From the NCBI RefSeq assembly GCF_028453695.1, contig NC_135773.1, positions 5,518,001 to 5,582,000 of the forward strand: a stretch of 64,000 nucleotides of DNA, written 5' to 3'. The translations under genes were made by a program, and so were the position numbers. Positions within the stretch are counted from its first letter, which is position 1; each line of letters begins with the position of its first letter. Source of the stretch: Augochlora pura. Its lineage: Eukaryota; Arthropoda; Insecta; Hymenoptera; Halictidae. This document shows positions 62,001 to 64,000 of the stretch, piece after piece. The notes under the pieces are model-generated. The model was not told the origin of the DNA. It made no database searches and saw nothing but the letters and a program-made list of their open reading frames with translations.

Positions 62001-63119
62001 ATTAATGACAGATACAAAACGTTTTACAGTCTAATACGATTTCTTTTCTATGTATCCACAAATGAATATTGTATATTTAAATGATGATGCAAGAGGGTAG
62101 CTTAGAGGGTAGCTTAGTGTCGTATGGAATAAATACGTACTCGCCCCAGAATGTACCAAAAGCTTGACGATGTCGCAGTAGCCGTCGAAGCAAGCTGCCC
62201 GCAACGGTGTGGATTTTGTCACCGTGTACGTGTTCACATTTGCTCCTTTCCTCATGAGATACTGGACCAGGGCATAATGGCCAGTGGCTGCTGCGCACCA
62301 TAGAGGAGTTGCGCCTTCTATCGTTTCGCCGCCGAAAACCACTGTCGCAAAGAATCAGCATACCATTAGAAATGCGTTGACGTTAGTTCTGCATAGTTCA
62401 CCGGCGCGTAGTACGCCGGGCTAATATCTACTAAAGATCTTGAAAATTGCAAACATTTCGAACATGTAACTTCATACATTGCTCTTACAGTTTAGTTCGA
62501 GAATTTTGCAATTAGAAAGCTTTCTTAGAATACAATTGGGCAAGAAGCTGTTAAAATCTATAAACATCCGAAAGAAATCGACCAGGCTTGAGAGAGGATG
62601 GTTAGAAAAGTTAAAGAGAAAAAAACATTCTTTGACAATCCTTTGTAAAAATGTAACCAGATTCATCGGGAGAATCAAATTTTAAAAGCAGGCAAAATGG
62701 CGGAAATTGTCTTCTCAGTAATATTATTAACTCAATGCGGAAGGAAAACATTTTAAAACGTCATGCTTCGGTATTAGTATAGGTACAAATTACGTTTACC
62801 AATTAAAAGACATTACTTTTTGCACTGGCATCTTACAAGGTGCCTGCTACCGAGGTATGCGGTCAAAATGATGACGCTACTTCCGCGTGCATGCGCAAGC
62901 TTACAGAAATTGTAGAATTTCGCAATTAACTGCGATGATTAACACTCGATGAGCATTACCTGACCCGGACTGCTCGATGTTCGCTCCACATTTTTCAATG
63001 AGATACTCGGCAACGTCGTAATGCCCATTCCGACAGGCCATCACTAATGGTGTCGCGCCATTGATTTTCGAGCCAACCAAACGTAGTATCTCATGCTCCT
63101 TGTACTGATTCAAGTACAG
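59069..63119 (-). CDS. FEM1 A/C-type ankyrin-repeat protein (CRL2 substrate receptor family), divergent, 5' partial
   Basis: FEM1 proteins recognise C-terminal degrons and deliver them to the Cullin-2 ubiquitin ligase. Exons (minus): 63119-62960, 62341-62141, 61680-61429, 60916-60760, 60532-60115, 59959-59771 and 59485-59069; 1,794 nt with stop, in frame (597 residues). The N-terminal exon (about 20 residues, usually MD..NAA.DGKL) was not found and may lie right of the window. Order: ankyrin repeats (NGATPLVMACRNGHYDVAEYL; GETIEGATPLWCAAATGHY; STPLRAACFDGYCDIVKLL; SLMIACYKGHIGIVKYLL; AKGNTALLDGAESGSLEIVK), a TPR-like part (LELLGATYIDKNRDIVGAKQ; ALVIRERILG; YYIRYRGAVYADG), a C-terminal ankyrin pair (VGADVNARDAEGNTLLHLLA) and a retained VHL-box-like TLACLAARIV. 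Oddities: the family FDGET is FGGET here, HDCAESGS is LDGAESGS, and the middle region is poorly conserved. One donor (G|GTTATA, 61429) is weak. Probably a diverged paralogue; a canonical copy may exist elsewhere. Confidence 0.88.
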
Positions 63120-64000
63120 CTGCAACAAACGGAACGAATGCAATGAGGGGAAAAAAGTTTGTCTGTCTTCGTAACCGCAAGGTGTTTTACATTTTACATA
63201 TTGCTTATACGATGTCCTCGTAGATTATTCGAGGTAAAACAAAAAAAGTGTGCAACTGTATCGATTGCACAGACATTGATTATTAAAAGACTCGAATTAT
63301 CTAATAGTTAGTTGTCAAAGACATAAGTAGAGTGTTATGTATGCGATTGTTACGTTCGCGATTGCATAAACGGAACTAGATGAAAACCGCGAATGTAATC
63401 ATCGTATTCTTGTTGCATCGCGATGGACCAGCTTTTGCACATAGTTGCATAAAGGTGATGATCTATCGAACTCTTGTGACAGCCACCAGGGCATCGGGAT
63501 ATACCGAGAACTAATTCTATTTCCAAAAGGCCTATAGAATTCAAAATAAATTGGTCTGCTAAGATTTGAAAGATAAAGGCGAGAGATACCATTTATTTTA
63601 TATTATTCATTTACTTCACTTGTTTAACATTACATTCAGAATACGCTAGAGGCTGTACATCCTCTTTTCTATCCAATGTTTCACTTACGCTGGAGATTGC
63701 GGAACCCGTTTTGAACCGTTCGAAGGGTGCCGTTTCGGCGCAAGAAACTGAAATTTCCGGGCGGAAACAACTCGCGACGAGCGGCTAACGAAACCTGCGT
63801 GTTGCAGCGAGACGCACCACGTCGATTGAACAAATTGCTTGCGAAACACTCGTCACCCGGGAGATCCTTCTTTCGGCGAACGATAAATATGCAAAATACG
63901 CCGAGACCTTCTTTCACGTAGCTGCACAGCACTCGACGAGAGTCGTCTCTTCCTAAAACTGCTGTTCTTCTCCTTACGTACTTGGCCGCTTTTGTTCTAC
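63120..64000. other. upstream part of the FEM1-like gene, first coding exon not found
   Basis: No segment here encodes the conserved FEM1 N-terminus on the minus strand in a phase that fits the acceptor at 63120. A CpG-richer block (63.69-63.95 kb) is open on the minus strand for 83 codons and contains a donor (CCAGC|GTAAGTG at about 63690), but joining it to 63119 puts the FEM1 frame out of phase. It may be a 5' UTR exon or unrelated. Confidence 0.4.

Noticed and set aside
59069..63119. Reading this gene as the honeybee feminizer (fem, transformer-like) sex-determination gene
   Set aside because: The name is similar but the protein is an ankyrin/TPR FEM1 family member, not an SR-type splicing regulator.
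1..64000. CRISPR arrays, prokaryotic operons, prophage, rRNA or tRNA genes
   Set aside because: No spaced direct-repeat array, no Shine-Dalgarno-led gene strings and no convincing tRNA B-box/cloverleaf or rRNA stretch was seen by eye; a covariance-model scan was not possible.

Overview
The window looks like nuclear DNA of an insect. The genes are short exons split by GT-AG introns of mostly 50-900 bp. They encode typical animal housekeeping proteins (a GKAP1-like protein, mitochondrial IDH3A, an hnRNP M/Rumpelstiltskin-like RNA-binding protein, a FEM1-like substrate receptor). AT-rich stretches alternate with CpG-rich blocks, and GA/CT microsatellites and long G/C runs are common. The heterogeneous base composition and a repeat type starting TTAACCC...CACT make me favour Hymenoptera (ant, bee or wasp). 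That is an inference, not a proof.

Layout. 1-30: the tail of an unidentified plus-strand exon. 2.6-4.5 kb: a complete GKAP1-like gene (+). 4.5-26.3 kb: no supported gene; a mosaic of AT-rich and CpG-rich DNA with a striking strand-asymmetric block at 19.3-22.6 kb. 26.7-27.36 kb: pyrimidine-rich DNA ending in a strong splice donor, read as a non-coding first exon. After about 8.6 kb of gene-free DNA comes a long coding exon (35,933-37,209, +) of a probable transcription regulator with CtBP-type motifs and a His/Gln tract. 37.2-42.8 kb: no protein gene, but a 31-position inverted repeat with miRNA-like shape at 39.05-39.14 kb and two TIR-bounded repeat candidates at 40.4-40.95 kb.

From 42.8 kb to the right edge all recognised genes are on the minus strand: a two-exon small secreted protein (144 aa), IDH3A (six coding exons, 358 aa), the hnRNP M-like gene (eight coding exons, 580 aa) and a FEM1 A/C-type gene (seven coding exons seen, at least 597 aa, first exon not found). 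Exon joins for these genes and for the GKAP1-like gene were worked out by hand from splice sites and keep the reading frame throughout.

The genes do not form a pathway. The ubiquitously needed genes (GKAP1-like, IDH3A, hnRNP M-like) have ACCGGAA-type ETS-like sites near their starts. The most unusual items are the hairpin at 39.05-39.14 kb, which is fully paired only if transcribed from the minus strand; a FEM1 copy that lacks one of two aspartates known to bind C-terminal degrons and is accompanied by a diverging partial exon duplicate; and a possible poison exon inside IDH3A.
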